DNA of 64,000 bases, taken from NCBI GenBank assembly GCA_964019415.1, contig OZ025868.1, positions 4,461,107 through 4,525,106 on the forward strand, read 5' to 3'. The position numbers were made by a program, and so were the translations under genes. Below, one piece after another: positions 10,150-21,651 of the stretch (the first letter of the stretch is position 1; each line of letters starts with the position of its first letter). The notes under the pieces were generated by a model. It did no database searches, had not been told where the DNA came from, and worked only from the letters and a program-made list of their open reading frames with translations. This stretch comes from Ianthella basta (Eukaryota; Porifera; Demospongiae; Verongiida; Ianthellidae).

Positions 10150-13140
10150 TGATAGAGGGGTACCTTGCTGCTAATCTGCAACGTCAGTAGAATGAAGCAG
10201 CATTCATGTGGTACTGTGACTGGTTGTCACTGCGGTACGTAGTACTATAAATTGTGTTTGAATTGTATGATGATTGCATGACAGTAGCATTCATATATCT
10301 GGTCTGTTACTACACAGAATTGCACTAAGCTGTCACTATTGAATCTGCTTACCATATTAGATGTTACTGCCAGCTGAAAGCCCGAGGGCTAGGCTTCGGA
10401 ATCAACCCAGCAATAGCGGATTTATCCAACAACTGAAGTGTAGGCTTGAGGTGCCATCTGTTCGAAGACCAGTTGGATCGAGCTCTCTGAGTACGTGGTG
10501 ATCTCTAGCTCATAACGCTCTGCTCTGGAAGGAGCTAGATGTGCTTCTGGAGCTAACGAATGGTTTCAGTCTTTCTATATATTTCCTCACTAACGGACTG
10601 ATGGTGTTACAACAAAATGAAGGAGTGTAGTCAGACTATTACAACCCTACACATTCCATGTCCTTCTATATACAAGCACGATCAGCCTTCCCATCCCAGT
10701 CATACCTCTATACATATCTTGTAAGCTGAGTAAAGGTGGGAGGGATGAACTACAACAGCTAGTGGATCGAATGCAATAACAGCAAACTAATCAGTCCTTT
10801 CCACTCCTCTTGTGTTGTTATGAACATACTCAAAGGTGTGAGGGTGGAGGACGGGGTGGGGCAGGGGTGTGTACATTAACTCAGCAAGTGAAAGAGTGAA
10901 GAAGATCACTTTAAGCTGCATAAATACAACGGTACCTTGATTTGTCTACATAATGCATTCACACACTGAATCCAAATCGGTCTGTTAATCAACACAGTAA
11001 TCTCCAGTGTTTGACAGGATCTGATGGATGACCCAATTTGGAAGGTCTGCATTAGATATCAGCTGGTGTTATAACTGAGGTTCCTGCAGAACAAAAGAGA
11101 TAAGCACAAACACTCTATACAACAAGCCAGGGTTTACATTCGACATAAACAGACAATGATACAGTAGAGGTGCATTACTGTGATATAGCAATGCAAGGAG
11201 AGTTTGTGAGCTTCAAGCACAGTATTAACTTCAAATAGGAACAGGACATTTTATTCTGTGGATGTTCATCAGCTGAAACTATGCCCTGTACCCATTTGAA
11301 GTTAATACTATGCTTGCAGCTCACAATCTTCCCTTGTATAAGCAGACAGGAGCAAAAAAAGATAAGCACAAAACGCACTCTATACAACAAGCCAGGGTTA
11401 CCTTTCAACATAAGCAGACATGGCAGGCTACTGTCAACGTGATTGGTGCAAGGTAGTCAACAGCATGCTTAACACCGGCCAGTTGAGTTGACTGTGAGCC
11501 CAACAAACAACTACTGCTCTACGTATTGAAGCCTTGTACTTGTAGTGGCTATAGAAGCAGCCCGTCTTAATGCACCACAGCATGAGTATGCAACACTACC
11601 GAGCCCCAATTGTGTGATCATTGTACGATGACTGAGGAGGTCATGTAAGTACATATATACATAGTTACACAGTCAGTTAAGCAGTGACAAGGGCTAACTC
11701 CAGTTGCATTCTGGCAGAGGTAATGAAGAGGTCGTGACTCAGGCAGATGGAAATGTGTGTGATGGTGGTGCCAGTATACATGTGGTGATCACAACACACA
11801 CAGCAGTGATCAGAACAGTGAAATGGGATGGTACCGGGTGAATTCAGAAGGTCAAGGGTCATGGAGGGACTACACAGCCCAGGAGTAAATGTACAACTGG
11901 CCACACGGGGCACCAAAGTATTGTCCCACTGTGAGGAATGGGACAATGCATCAAGTGCACACTTTCAAAACATTCACATGTCATTTTACTGGTTCAATGC
12001 TGGACAGCAGAAAATCTATTAATCTCTATATTTTCTGTAACCATGCAGAACCGATATCCCCAAGTTACACTGTCAGTGTCCATTGCTGAATATTACCACC
12101 TACCAGTAGACAAGGAAGAAGGCACCTTGCGCGACAAATTCCTTTTAGATGTCCTCAAAAATGGTACTCCACTGGCTACAAGGCGCAGATGTCTGACTGC
12201 TGTGAATTTACTTGTGTGTAGTACTATCTACATCAAGTGTGAATACAGGTGGGGCATGGGTCCAGTACATCTTCCAGAAACTATCTAGATCAGCTCCAGC
12301 CTAAGAATTTCAAGTATTAACGACACAACTAACTATTTGTAGCTATGCTTCCTCCATGAAAATAACTTACAAAACAGCTATTTCCAACATTTCATTTTAC
12401 ACCTACATAATGCATGTACGTACCTGAAGATAACTATGTAGAAGAGGCCATTAGTTGATAGTAGTGAAATTGTAGTAAGCATTACATGCATATGCTGCAG
12501 CACGTCAATGCCACTCTAGGACCAGTGTGCCTTTTGCTTCAAGAGCCTTCTACTAAACCAGTAGGACTGTGGTGGACTGATCTGCACGCCAGTCATACAT
12601 AAAACCTGTCTTTACCACTCCAACTATAATGTGCAACCTTTACTGTACAGCTATGTAAGTACACCTACATGAATTTTACACTGCACAGATTCTGAGAAGA
12701 ATACCCCATGGCATCGCAGACAAGATGGTCTTGTTACCCAGTAACCCCAGTGCTTGATCTTAAATGTAACATTTCCATCTATCCATGTGCCATGTAGGCC
12801 AGCAGCAGTGGAAATAAGCACTGCATATCATTGCATTCAAATTGCAGAGAATTAAATGTGACTCATAATTATGTACTGTGCAGTAATTATGCCAGTCCAG
12901 TAGCCCAATCGATCTAGCTATGCACCAGTTCAGTGAGTACTGGCACCCCGGCAAACAGAATAGCACTTGGTAAGGAGGTACCTTAAGTGACTAATACCAA
13001 ATGTGCAACACATATACATGCATACACAATAGCTGTATGAGGTTCACTGTAGCTACATGTCATACTGGGACAGATGTTCTCAACTTCTGGAGTAGGAGTA
13101 TGTAGTTAGCTACATATGTGTATAATGTATCAACACTTTT
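10150..13140. repeat. Duplicated intergenic spacer between A and B genes
   Basis: This stretch is repeated at 25985-29700, in part at 46110-47290, and at 55560-58490. Recognisable landmarks are AAGCCCGAGGGCTAGGCT (10378), a G-rich tract (10841-10871), a local inverted repeat (11205-11330) built from CACAGTATTAACTTCAAA, and the small ORF at 12042. Apart from that ORF I see no gene. Confidence 0.8.
11938..12288 (+). other. Small conserved plus-strand ORF, frameshifted relative to copy at 28697
   Basis: From ATG at 12043 the protein reads MQNRYPQVTLSVSIAEYYH, continuing through DKFLLDVLKNGTPLATR. The duplicate at 28697-28879 encodes the same peptide with substitutions but continues LMQIPDCYEFTCV and stops; here 4 bases are missing after ATR, shifting the frame. 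Several differences between copies are at third codon positions. The ATG is preceded by CATGCAG, so it might instead be an internal exon. I do not recognise the family. Confidence 0.35.
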
Positions 13141-13149
13141 GCTAGTAAA

Positions 13150-13650
13150 ACAACTTTACCTTCGATAGTTCTACTCCAAAAGAGCACAGTGCAAAAAGGG
13201 ATCAGTCATACACATTCACTGAAGTCGGATTTCTGGGAGGTTCAGGGACAAAGGACCAGTGAGCTCTGGAGTGTTGTGTACTGTTTGGGCGTTGCGTATG
13301 GTCAATAATAAAGTATCTATACCCTCGCTCGATCGCCTCCAAGCGAACACAGTAGCAAGAAGAGTTGGTCATGAACATTCACTGAAGTCAGCATTCAGGG
13401 AGGAGCAGGGACTAAGGAACAATAAGCTGTTGAACATTGCGTACTGTTGGAGATCTACGTACATTTACCAATTAAACATCTTTACCCTCGCTCGATCACC
13501 TCCAAACGAACATAGTGGCAAGAAGATGCAGTACTTAACACTCACTGAGTTGGGCGTTCAGGGAGGATCTCGTCCTTGGGAAATGGTACAACAGAGTGTC
13601 TTGCTGAAGGAGGTCGAGCGGCCATGTTTTCAGGAAGCAAGGGAAATACC
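13150..13650. repeat. Triplicated ~165-bp tandem repeat in the spacer
   Basis: Three tandem units, each with a block like TTTACCCTCGCTCGATCGCC, then AACACAGTGGCAAGAAGA, CACTCACTGA and TTCAGGGAGGA. The same array occurs at 29725-30230, 47290-47800 and 58490-58990, always about 0.7-1.4 kb beyond the 3' end of a type A gene. A long plus-strand frame runs through it but carries no recognisable domain. Confidence 0.7.
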
Positions 13651-14324
13651 CTGCACATAGGCGGGGACAGCTTCGAGGGTGTGTAGCTATAAGTCCTAGC
13701 TAGCTATAGCTAGCAAGACTTCATTACCTTGCTAGCTGCATTTGTATTAGCCATGGTGGTTAATATGGGATGGCGGAATATATGGCTACGTATACGTTAG
13801 CTACCCCAGTACGTAGCTAGCTGTGTAGCTAGTTAAATGAAATCTTAATTACAAAGTTAACTACGTACATGCATGCCACATAAAATGTTATAAGCCGTCT
13901 GCTAGATTAAGAACCTAATGATCTGTTTATGATGATGTATAATGCCATTTTCGTATTGTGCATCATGCCATTGTAGCTATTAGCTAGTTCTCCATCCAGC
14001 ACCTCATTTGGCACAGACCAAATATGATGCAGAAAGCACTGGTGCATGGCAGTACACAATAATCTAGTGGCACAATCCTGAAAGCTAAAATGGCAATTAA
14101 GGAATGATTTGTTGCAACTGAAGTTCTTATTATCAGCCTGATTGATCTCGTTTCTTTTGATGTATTTACTGCTGGCTGTTGAGCCAACTCAATGGACAGG
14201 TACAATATGGATTAGCTTGTTTACGCACCGTGAGTTCATACACAATGCTGTGTTTCAAAATGTTTGGTCCTATTCAACAGTTATTTGGTAGCTAGCTACA
14301 ATGAACTTCAATTCTGTGAGCACT

Positions 14325-16018
14325 TCAACTTGACACATTGATGTACTTGCTCTCCTGTGACTTGTAACTCATCTCAATGGGCAGGTAGGATGGGTTAGCC
14401 TGCAGCTTCTCTCCCTCCTCCTCCTCCTCCCTTGTTGATGGCTCCTCCCCTTCTGTACCTGCTTTTACACTGTCCCCTCCCCCTGCATGGAGGGAGGCAG
14501 CAGCCCTGCTTCACAGGAGGGACTGGGACAGCTGAGGAGTGCTGCACAACTCACCACCTCTCAGCTCAGCTCTGCACCTCTGCAGTCTCTTGTACATCAC
14601 TGCATGCACCACTGCACTGACTGTGCAGGTGGACAGTGACAGTGTCAACACAAGAGACAGCAGGACTGACAGTACCGTCACTGTCACTACAGTTTGTGGG
14701 GATGTAATGTCAACATAATGTGAAAACGTGAAAAACATAATAACCATTTAATTATATAAATAAATAGCATTACTCATGTGCATATGCATGCAATTGCATA
14801 ATTATAATACATCTCTGGAAAATACTCCATGCATACGTACCAGAAGCATATGATTGAACACTTGTAGGCGATAAGTAGATGATAGATGGTTCTAGATCTG
14901 GTGCTATTGCAGGATAATAATAGGTAGAGCAATAGAAATGTTATGAAATCCAATGCAACACATAACTGTCAATTCACCATTGACCATCTTACCTACAGGC
15001 GTTGTAGTGAAGTTCCCCATGACTTTTGCCCTCTGTCCATCTGCTCCCTCTCCCTTCCTCACAGCCTCCACCTTAATCCTGTAAGTGGTGTTGGCTTGGA
15101 GGCAGGTTACAGTGTGGGAGGAGCCACTGTCAGCAGTTTGGGTGACAGTGATGGAGCCATCTTGGGTGGAGTGAGACACAGTGAAGGAGTAGCACTTGGG
15201 GTAGCCAGCTGACCAGGTAACACTCAAAGTGGTGGCTGTTCTGTTTGTAAGAATCAAAGCAGAGATGTCTACCTCAGCAGCTGAAAAAGAAAGATAAATT
15301 AAGTGTTGTATGATCATGATTGTTCAAAGGTAAAAGCTGGTTGAGTGACATAAATTTGTGAACTGCCCACGGGTAAACACAGTCATGCTTACCAATGGAA
15401 ATATATGCATTATTATGTTTTTAAAACTTATTACAACTTCTTCCACAGCATACATACAGCTTCAGCACCATGCATGAACAAAAACTTGCTCTAGCAGTGC
15501 ATATAGCTAGTTGGACTGATGATGGTAGCACTCACACTCCTCCCGAGGGGTGTATAGATTGCTCTGTAGCTGTGGTGCTTTAGTGAGAATAAGCACACAG
15601 CGATACACTGTTGCCAAGTTGGTGTGGCTGTCCACCACTAGCTCCTGATAGGTGGTGTTGATGCGAGGGAGGACAGTGTGTCCAGGGTGGTCATGATCAG
15701 ATGGGGTAGATACTGTTTGACCACCAATATTCCACAACACAACCAACACATTCTCCACACCATCATACTGACACCTGAGGGTGATGTTGCCAGTTCTACA
15801 CACGTAAGGGGCAGCTGGGTAGGTCTGAGTGAGGACCACTGAACCTGTGCAAAACACTGAATCAAGACAGTTTGGCCGTGAAGTTATAGCTATAGACTTG
15901 GCAACAATATCAATAATTAAAACAATAATATGTTCTGGTGATCACTCAAACTGTGCTGATGAACTGTTCCAGACAGTATCCAGTACAGAACTGCAGCCAA
16001 AAATCTAATGGATTCCAT
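14325..16018 (-). CDS. A2: Ig-FnIII receptor with ITIM-like tail
   Basis: Minus-strand exons: 15952-16018 (signal, MESIRFLAAVLYWILSG), 15536-15844 (Ig-like), 14993-15280 (FnIII), 14841-14903 (stalk, 21 codons), 14555-14686 (transmembrane), 14325-14482 (tail). The joined frame is 338 codons. Ig core: LRCQY, VLW, VYRCV plus an extra Cys at PYVCRTG. FnIII: TTLSVTW, YPKCYSF, TTYRIKVEAV. Transmembrane segment TVLSVLLSLVLTLSLS, then MYKRLQRCRAEL. The tail is acidic (REEEEEGEK) and ends NPSYLPIEMSYKSQ, ESKYINVSS; SKYINV fits the ITIM consensus [SIVL]xYxx[ILV]. Most donors are canonical, but the signal-exon donor used here (GTTTGA at 15946-15951) is weak and differs from GTAACC in the sister copies. 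Likely a single-pass surface receptor; ligand unknown. Confidence 0.8.
14483..14554 (-). other. Conserved 72-nt intron of type A genes
   Basis: Starts GTGAGTTGTG and ends CTCCATGCAG between the transmembrane and tail exons. It is exactly 72 nt also in A3 (31103-31174), A4 (48612-48683), A5 (60216-60287) and the fragment (59624-59695). If retained, translation adds about 15 residues (GELCSTPQLSQSLL) and stops, removing the tyrosine tail. Confidence 0.75.
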
Positions 16019-16530
16019 TTTTGTTGAATGGATCATAAATGATTTACCCCAGTTCACACTTGAATCATAAGAGCAATTTTTACAAACCAAAGTGCCAATG
16101 TGCTCATTCATTCATGAAGTTGAAATGGCCATGGATTGTTATACAGAGCACTGAGTCTCTTTCTTATGTAGTACAATGCATACTGTAATACCATGCATGC
16201 ACAGTGTGAGGTGCTATATACAAGAGCTGATTGAGCATGAAATTTAGGTGCTGTTAGTATCTTTGGTGAACTTCCCTAGTCAATTGGAACAATAATATTC
16301 AACCATTCAGCAGTTGATCCTGGTGCAGCATCACTGCTGAATACAACATGCCTAAGTGTGTATCAGACAAGTTATGACATGGTGAGATTTGGTTACTATT
16401 TTAAATATCAAGTGGTGAGTGAATTTCATCAAAGATGATGGCAGGTTTTGTACCTAGCTACGAACTCATGCAGAAGATCTCCAAGACTTGCTGAAAATGA
16501 TCTTAAAACCACCTTGCATACTAAGACATA

Positions 16531-16630
16531 TGCCGATACAAGATTCTTGAGCGAGACACAACTTAATGATAATATATAAATCGAATGTTGACCCAGAGGT
16601 CTTTGTCACTGCATACCTACAGCATCATAC
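16531..16630. repeat. Decayed copy of the 40.7-kb palindromic element
   Basis: GATACAAGATTCTTGAGC, then GACACAACTTAATGATAATA and GACCCAGAGGTCTTTGTCA match the left arm of the element at 40674-40875, with loss of the second arm. It lies upstream (to the right) of A2, between A2 and B3; the flanking 16.1-17.4 kb shows nothing else recognisable. Confidence 0.5.
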
Positions 16631-17446
16631 CAAGACATCTTAAAGTTTTCCTTGCAATGAAGGGAAACTTCCTTTGAGCTAGGTCCCCCTGAACTGCATA
16701 TTTGCAACACTTTCGAACATCTCCATGCAAGGACATGAAGCTGTGCAAAGTAAACATGCCAAGTATAAGTTGTCAGGAGGCCCACGCATCTCTACTGGCA
16801 GTCAGTAGGGATATGTTGAAGGTCCTGGATTTCTCTACATACTATGTATTCTTAATTCCATGTATGACTGTACTGACAGTGCCATGTGGGTAAATATATT
16901 GTCTTCCAATTTGTTCTGTTGTAATGGTGGAGTTTGATGGAAGGAGTATGTTATATACTACATGGACCATGGATGCATTATTGACACCTAAATTAATGGT
17001 TCAGAGCCACTCACTTGAACTTATGTACCTATGTGTAGTGTGCTCTGGACATCACAGAATACCCCATACAGCACTATATCTACCATACCTCTATATGCTA
17101 CATTTTTCTACCACTGGCTGTGGACAGCATATGCATGCACTTTATTTAACAACAACAAGAATTTTGAGTAATAGGATGGTGTGTTGATTACAAATTAATG
17201 GGCATATTATGCGTACTATATAAAGTACATTTCTTGACAGTATAAATATTCAAGTCACTTAAATTGCACGCAACTGGAACTCACATCATTATAACAGTAC
17301 CTTATTTAAGGTATAAATAGTGTTGATGTATTTAGTCTAGCGTGTTTGAATATGTTAAGGACACAAAATTACTTGCATATTACAAATATCTATAGCATTT
17401 ACCCTGTTGGCCGATCAGTGGTTTGGGAATTCAAATTAGGCCAGCA

Positions 17447-18820
17447 CTAGATAGAGAACACACATGCTACCATTATAATAACAAGTAGCATCCAAGTACG
17501 ATTCCCAGCAACTGCACTACAGAAAGCTGAGGGAAAGGAATCAACATAGACAAAGTGATTTAACCAAATTTTGCATATATAGACAATTATGCGTAAGTAG
17601 CCACATATATAGCTATTACATACCTGCACTTGCATCCACAACTGCTGATGCTTCAATAGGATCAGATCCTGACCTGGTTGCAGCTAATTTTATGTTATAA
17701 TGGATTCCATGATCAAGATTCTCAATGGTACAGTTCAAGGCTGTTATATTGGTGCATCCAGGAACCGCAGCATCATTCAAATAGACAGTAAAGTTGAGAC
17801 ACCAGTAGTAGTCATGATTCCACTGGACAGTGAGGGTGTTTTGCATTTGCTGAACACACATTGTCAAGTTGTATATCGGTGCAGCTAGGTCCGATCATGA
17901 AAGCAAGAAATAAAATTTGTTAGGTAATACCTCTCCCCATTCAATGTGTTTATATGCATAGAACACAGCGTACAGTACACATAAATTTACAAACCTTCAG
18001 CCATAGGGATTGAAAAAAGATCACTATAGGCCGTACTCCCATCAGCATATACAGCAGTGCAGCTGTAGCTGTTGTTCTTTGAATACCTTTTGTTCATCTC
18101 AAGGTAAATCATCCCCCTTTGCATTTTAGAGGAATCGACTGTGTGACCAGGAGTGGACTGGTTAACTGTCGCAGAGTTCTTGTCATCACTGACAGTCCAA
18201 AATGCAGTTATTGGATCCATAGGAAAGTTACACTTGAGCATGAAGTTCGGAGAATGACAGGAGTAGTTGTCCTCAGGAAATATTTGGTCAATAGTGATGG
18301 CTGCATGCATGTATGTGCAAAACAAATTAATGCAACAACTACTTTCAGTAAAAAAAAACTTGCAGGGCTGCCGCCCCAATTCGAACACTTGCTCCCTTCT
18401 GTCACTATTCTGAATTCAATATAAAACTAATAATGCATAAGTCATGAACACACTTGAGCACACACTTCATAGTCACAAATGAACACAAACATATATTTAT
18501 TTGCACAGATCATTATATAGTCACAAGCAGGCAACTGTGCAGCAACAAACTAACTCAACACACAGTTTGCACATTCTCAAGAAGTTGCCATAAACTCAAG
18601 CACATTCAGTTGTCTCTCACACACACCCCGCACTGATACACACACAAACACACATGCGTGCACACACAGCACACAGATGCATGCATGTACACACACATGC
18701 ATGCATGCACACACACATGCATGCATGCACACACATGCGCATGCATGCACGCATGCACACACACGCACACACACCCACACCCACACCCACACCCACACAC
18801 ACACACACCACACACACACA

Positions 18821-18859
<39 letters not shown>

Positions 18860-19915
18860 AGAGAGATTCTGAGGAATAGGAATTCCAATTGTGAAGCTAG
18901 CAATGGCCGATGAGTGTCAATGTAGCCCTGTAGGAAACTCGCGTGCTGGAAGGCTGAAACAACGACAAATATGTGTGCAACGACTCTAGCGAAGGAAAAG
19001 CAGGGTGAATTATCCAAGCAGAATAGTGTCATAGCTTCACTAGGCTCTTCCTTTCTGTGCTTGACTTGTGCGTTAATCTCCCTGTAAACGGTACAGTGCA
19101 GCAACACCATTCTGTTTTCCGTTATCATTGTATTATTACAGATATATAGCATATAATATGAAATATAATATGAGTTAGCTAGTAATAGAAAAAATCGGCC
19201 ATCCGTGAAAGAGTAGTCCTGCGAAAATTTAAGCCCATACGGTAACTCATGACATCAATTTCCTGCACCTAACACTTATAGGAGGCAGGAACAGACATGC
19301 CCTGACACGTTTCACTTGAATAGCCATTGCCAGTCTGACCACATGCGATCCTAAGGGTAATCTATTCTAAGCAGTTGAGTGTGGATGTTGTCGACAATTT
19401 CCAGATTTGTAATTTCAAGTAACTGCTGTGAGTTGGGAATAAAGTAGAAGACAAATACATGCTGGGAGATTGTGAAAAGGTTTTAAGATATTTACGTACA
19501 CATGGCCTATGGAAGTGGACTGTAAGGGAGGTACCCTAAGAAATTCAGGGGAATTTTATAAGAGGTAATTTCTCATGTGGCAGGGCATGTGAAGAGAACC
19601 TCCAGCAGCTTGTAAGTAATAAGAAAGCCCTTAAGAGTCCTCACACACAAGTTTGTCGGCTAGGCAAAGAGTGGATTGAGGATATTCAGTCTGCAATTTG
19701 CTTGTGTGATCGCAACATCACACAGCCTGCTGACACCCATTAAAAGGTACGTAAAACTAAATACAATACATAGTAAGACTTACTTCCTATTGCTCCAGAG
19801 GCAGTGAGAATGATGAAGAAGAGTACCATACTGTATAAATTGCAAAGCAAGTATATGAATGCATGTCCTGTGAGGACATCACATTGGATGGGCAAGTGAA
19901 CACTTACACGAGCAT
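17447..19915 (-). CDS. B3: Ig-FnIII protein, type B, hydrophobic C-terminus without tail
   Basis: Minus-strand exons: 19908-19915 (ATG plus 5 bases), 19784-19830 (signal), 17995-18300 (Ig-like), 17624-17884 (FnIII), 17447-17526 (C-terminus). The joined frame is 233 codons. Signal: MLVMVLFFIILTASGAIG. Ig core: YSCHSPN, LKCNF, AFWTV, YSCTAVY. FnIII: PIYNLTMCVQQM, TLTVQWNHDYYWC. The last exon encodes AFCSAVAGNRTW then MLLVIIMVACVFSI and a stop: small residues followed by a hydrophobic end, as in GPI-attachment signals, though a minimal transmembrane anchor is possible. Junctions are phase 1; donors include GTATGT and GTTTGT. This is the cleanest type B copy: compact intron, no element inside the coding exons. 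The long CA-rich tract lies in its first large intron. Confidence 0.8.
18607..18857. repeat. Complex (CA)n / CATG-rich microsatellite
   Basis: About 250 bp of CA runs interspersed with ATGCATGC palindromes and CCCACA repeats, in the B3 intron immediately before the duplicated block starts at 18888. ORFs across it in all frames are low-complexity artefacts. Confidence 0.9.
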
Positions 19916-21650
19916 CTTGAAACTCCGCTAAGGGCACTCTTCGGAAATGGTGAGGAAAGGTCTGTAGGGTGTAATAAAGAGTTAACATGCTACAAATTCA
20001 CTTTTCAATACCAAAGTGTGTCACGGATAATATGATTTCAATGGTTCTTGACATGTATACTGCAATCTGGACACATGTCCTGTATGTCATAGGCAATGGT
20101 GTTACAGCCTACAACTAGCCATTCAAACACTTCACAAGGGATTTCAGGAGTCTAGAAGTCAACTACATGTAATGTAGTAGCAACATCTTGCTTCCAAGTC
20201 ATCTTCAATTCACAGCAAACAAGTGGTAGATTGCAATGACAGGCCTGCGTACTAAACGTAGCTATTACTGTAGCTGTACAATGCAAAATGTCTACTATAT
20301 ACAGTAAAAGACTTGTGTGCTGAACAAACAATCCCATTTGGGATGAAAATACAGTATACAATATGTGGTTTGGTACACCTGTGCCCTATAGGGTGCCAAG
20401 GGACTACAGATAATAGTTAAAGATTCAAACTACAGTGCGACAGATTCCAAACACAGGAGTAGGCGGTCATGGAGGAAATTGCACGGAAACACACCAAAGA
20501 TGTTAGAAATATCCCAGAGACATGAACCTATGTTATATAATACACATAATCAGGAATTTACTTGCTTGAATTTCCTTTGCCGCGCCTCACCAATAAGAAA
20601 CACGTGGCCAGGTGTTACACTACAGTCACATGACAATATGTTTGACAAGGTGAAGTCCAACTTCAAATACAAATACTGGAATTTGATTTGGAATCACATT
20701 GAGTCCAAAAAGTGAGATGCTGCGTCATGCCAAAGATTGCATTCTATACACATTTCCTTAACCTACGCAAATACCAGCATTGACCGTGTTGTGACACTGT
20801 TCACACCAGGCACCAGGGACCAGTTCACACTAGGCTCGTGGCAGACATTTTGGCTACGTACGTATTGTTACACAACATGTACAGTGCAAGTCACATGATA
20901 AAAATGTAGCTACGTAAGGTCTAAATATGGTACTAATACTTGCATAACAGTACTACAGCACTGTGTAGTACGTATATACAGCTGAAATGGAGATTACATC
21001 AACTCTCACAAATTCACCGTGAGCTATACTTCAGCTGCCAGTTATACAGAGTGATGATGCAATGTCAACCAAGCAGCTGACCACAATAAATAATAGGAGT
21101 CGCACTACTAACACTGCTAACTCTGCATGCATGTACACTGATGCCATGTAAGAGCCAGCCAGGTGGTGTATAATCTAATTGTGAGTTAAAACAGAAGTCC
21201 CTGGCAGTTATCAGGGCAATTGATGGTTGGACAATGTAGGGCAACTGGTTGCATATAATTTGCTCCAAGTATAAGCTGCAAGTATGCAGTATAGATGATG
21301 TCATTGAGGCTCGTTGCTACGGAGCTTATTAGAGTGAGTTGCGGATTCTCGAACAAATACATAGCAGGTTGACAGATAGTAAGATGTTTGTACCATGAAG
21401 GTCTTCATCACTTTTGCATCAGTTTTGTAACTGATGTAGACCTTCGTGGTCAAAATGCCTTACTGTGACCATCTGTCAACTGCTGCGTGTTCACTTGAGA
21501 ATCAGTAGCTCATTCTCATACACACTATAGCATTGTATGTGATATGATATAGATACATACAAGCATGGGTGCACAGACACATAATACAGTGCACTGACAG
21601 TATGCAACTATCAGCAGTGCAGGTACTGTGCATACAAAGCAGAAGGGTAC
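18888..21650. repeat. Segmental duplication, partner at 7368-10150
   Basis: Parallel to 7368-10150, containing the signal exons of B3. It stops abruptly at 21651 where a 1.06-kb inverted-repeat element begins. Confidence 0.85.
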
Positions 21651-21651
21651 T

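Larger units (their letters stand above)
7368..10150. repeat. Segmental duplication, partner at 18888-21650
   Basis: From GTGAAGCTAGCAATGGCCG onward, both copies run in parallel for about 2.8 kb with high identity, including the B signal exons, the region upstream of them and the repeat end near 9.95 kb. A second, older partial copy lies at 24.16-26.0 kb and further traces at 52.08-52.75 and 54.65-55.5 kb. This is the B upstream half of the repeated A+B unit. Confidence 0.85.

Noticed and set aside
11677-11946. Minus-strand ORF SHSSQWDNTLVPRVASC, also at 27594-27896
   Set aside because: Conserved only as far as the DNA duplication goes; both strands are open there and nothing distinguishes it as coding.
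18607-18857. CRISPR-like or other spaced array
   Set aside because: Repeats are simple CA and CATG runs without unique spacers, in a eukaryotic genome.
18606-19152. Long Cys/Val- or His/Thr-rich ORFs over CA/GT tracts (also at 35.8, 42.2 and 62.4 kb)
   Set aside because: They are translations of dinucleotide repeats in every frame, not proteins.
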